Shown piece by piece: positions 63,032 to 64,000 of a stretch of DNA of 64,000 nucleotides; the stretch's first letter is position 1; each line of letters opens with the position of its first letter. The position numbers and the translations under genes are program-made. The DNA comes from CFX5 sp023384495 (GTDB taxonomy: Bacteria > Chloroflexota > Anaerolineae > Caldilineales > Caldilineaceae): contig JASNZV010000028.1 in NCBI GenBank assembly GCA_048499455.1, positions 1-64,000 on the forward strand, in the 5' to 3' direction. The notes under the pieces were generated by a model that was given only the letters and a program-made list of their open reading frames with translations, did not search any database and was not told the origin of the DNA.

Positions 63032-64000
63032 CTATTGCGGCTGTGACTCAGCCATGATCTTGTCGATCTCTTCTTGCGCGATGGCCAACGACTGCGGGAT
63101 GGGCATGCCCTCAACCACCGAACGGTCGCGGGCGCGCGCCAGCACATCCGCCACTTCGGTGAAGCGCGGGATGCGCGGCGAGTACATGCTCACCTCCATC
63201 TCCTCCAGGAAGAGGTCCATATAGGGGATGCCCTGGAACTCAGCCGACTCTTGCAGCACCTTTTGCGGTTGCAACAGACCGGTGTTCACCATGTAGTCGA
63301 CCGCGTGGGAGTCCAGATACCAGGCCAGCTTCCAGGCCGCTTCCTGCACCTCGGGCGCAGACTGGGCGTTGACCATGTGGAAGTAGGCGTAGATGTCGAA
63401 GTGATTCTGGTTGACTGCGTTCTCCCAGATGGGCACCTTCTTCACGGTGTAGTCGATGCCGGCCTCTTCCACCAGCGGCTTGGCCCACGAGCCCATTCCA
63501 CACTTGATGGAGACCTGGCCCGATGTAAAGTCGTTGGATTGGCTTGTCCAGTAGGCCGGGCCGCCGAGGCCCCAGGTGGTGGCCCAGTCCACCCAGTATT
63601 GCATGGCCTTTTCGGCCTCGGGCGTGGTCAGGTCGAGTTCCGAACCGCCCAGTTGGCGCACCATGGCGCCCCACTGCAAGTACATCCAGACCGAAGCGCC
63701 CCAGTCAAAGTCAAAGCCCTGGCGGACGAGCTTGCCGTCGGCGTCGCGCACAGTCAACTGTTCGGCCACCTCGCGCATCTGTTCCCATGTGGTGGGGAAG
63801 TCCGTCTCGGCGTCGAGGCCAACCTCTTCGAAGTGCGTTTTGTTGACGTAGCAAGCGTAGATGCTCACCTCGTTGGGAATGCCGTAGAGTTGGCCGTCGA
63901 AGATCGCGCCTTGCAACGTGTTCTCCGGCGCAACATAGTAGTCCATCAACTCTTGCTGCGACCCCATGCCCAGCGCCTCGGCGTTGACCGGAACAATCGC
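63032..64000 (-). CDS. Extracellular solute-binding protein (sugar ABC), partial
   Basis: C-terminal 322 residues of a family 1 solute-binding protein; the frame continues past the window end (AIVPVNAEALG precedes the first internal Met), so the signal peptide and about 100 residues are missing. LYGIPNEVSIYACYVNKTHFEEVGL, FPTTWEQMREVAEQL and GQVSIKCGMGSWAKPL are typical of sugar-binding proteins. It binds the substrate outside the membrane and delivers it to the two permeases downstream. The substrate is unknown. It should be the first gene of the operon. Confidence 0.92.
   Translation of the reverse strand, partial: AIVPVNAEALGMGSQQELMDYYVAPENTLQGAIFDGQLYGIPNEVSIYACYVNKTHFEEVGLDAETDFPTTWEQMREVAEQLTVRDADGKLVRQGFDFDWGASVWMYLQWGAMVRQLGGSELDLTTPEAEKAMQYWVDWATTWGLGGPAYWTSQSNDFTSGQVSIKCGMGSWAKPLVEEAGIDYTVKKVPIWENAVNQNHFDIYAYFHMVNAQSAPEVQEAAWKLAWYLDSHAVDYMVNTGLLQPQKVLQESAEFQGIPYMDLFLEEMEVSMYSPRIPRFTEVADVLARARDRSVVEGMPIPQSLAIAQEEIDKIMAESQPQ

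Overview
The window looks like chromosomal sequence from a GC-rich (about 60% by eye) bacterium, most likely a member of the Chloroflexota near Caldilinea/Anaerolineae. The pointers are a Uma2-family protein, a DUF5667/LysM anti-sigma factor paired with an ECF sigma factor, Hanks-type kinases with Pro/Thr-rich linkers, RNase J, EttA, MenA, a Bacillus-type LexA box, many TP-rich secreted proteins and no outer-membrane genes. The taxon is an inference. No rRNA, tRNA, CRISPR array, transposase or phage gene was seen.

Layout. 40-4229 (+): a tight run of HAD phosphatase, SPL-like radical SAM, ROK fructokinase, Uma2 protein and galT, meeting ettA (-) in a 25-bp tail overlap. 6200-8656 (+): an acetyltransferase and a secreted SH3b protein. 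8727-12645 (-): nitroreductase, helical-repeat protein, menA and an MFS transporter. 12890-15305 (-): L,D-transpeptidase and a large lipoprotein. 15441-16598 (+): a radical SAM/HhH DNA-repair-type protein behind a textbook promoter with an embedded LexA box. 16719-19886 (-): DUF362 protein, DHOD-like protein, lipoprotein. 20114-26210: two overlapping transmembrane Ser/Thr kinases (-) divergent from an FHA/winged-helix protein (+). 26733-35344: an ECF sigma factor (+), then (-) GNAT, metallophosphoesterase, purB with an FtsJ-like methyltransferase, sigma/anti-sigma pair and a CDP-alcohol phosphotransferase. 35532-38901: secreted FG-GAP-like protein (-) and mdh (+). 38953-56050 (-): ppk1, hisD, NUDIX, pRiA4b-ORF3 protein, E1 beta/alpha, cmk, rluB, D,D-carboxypeptidase, zinc alcohol dehydrogenase, a second MFS, ftsK and RNase J. 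After a 912-bp gene-free stretch come three response-regulator-like genes (56963-59385, +). The end is a sugar ABC operon (-): solute-binding protein (cut by the window edge), two permeases and a neutral-ceramidase-like hydrolase.

How it fits together. The window mixes central housekeeping (GalT, Mdh, PurB, HisD, Cmk, MenA, E1 subunits), envelope work (L,D-transpeptidase, D,D-carboxypeptidase, FtsK) and signalling (kinases, FHA, two ECF sigma factors, three regulators).

The most notable observations concern non-coding sequence. Two perfect GAAC-N4-GTTC operators sit in strong promoters (radical SAM/HhH and ftsK) and suggest an SOS regulon. Three copies of a 135-148 bp imperfect palindrome built from ACACAGAGA units lie in intergenic gaps. 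A second dispersed repeat of about 110 bp occurs twice, and its core motif recurs upstream of a sigma-factor gene. Two of the three receiver proteins lack residues needed for normal phosphorylation.
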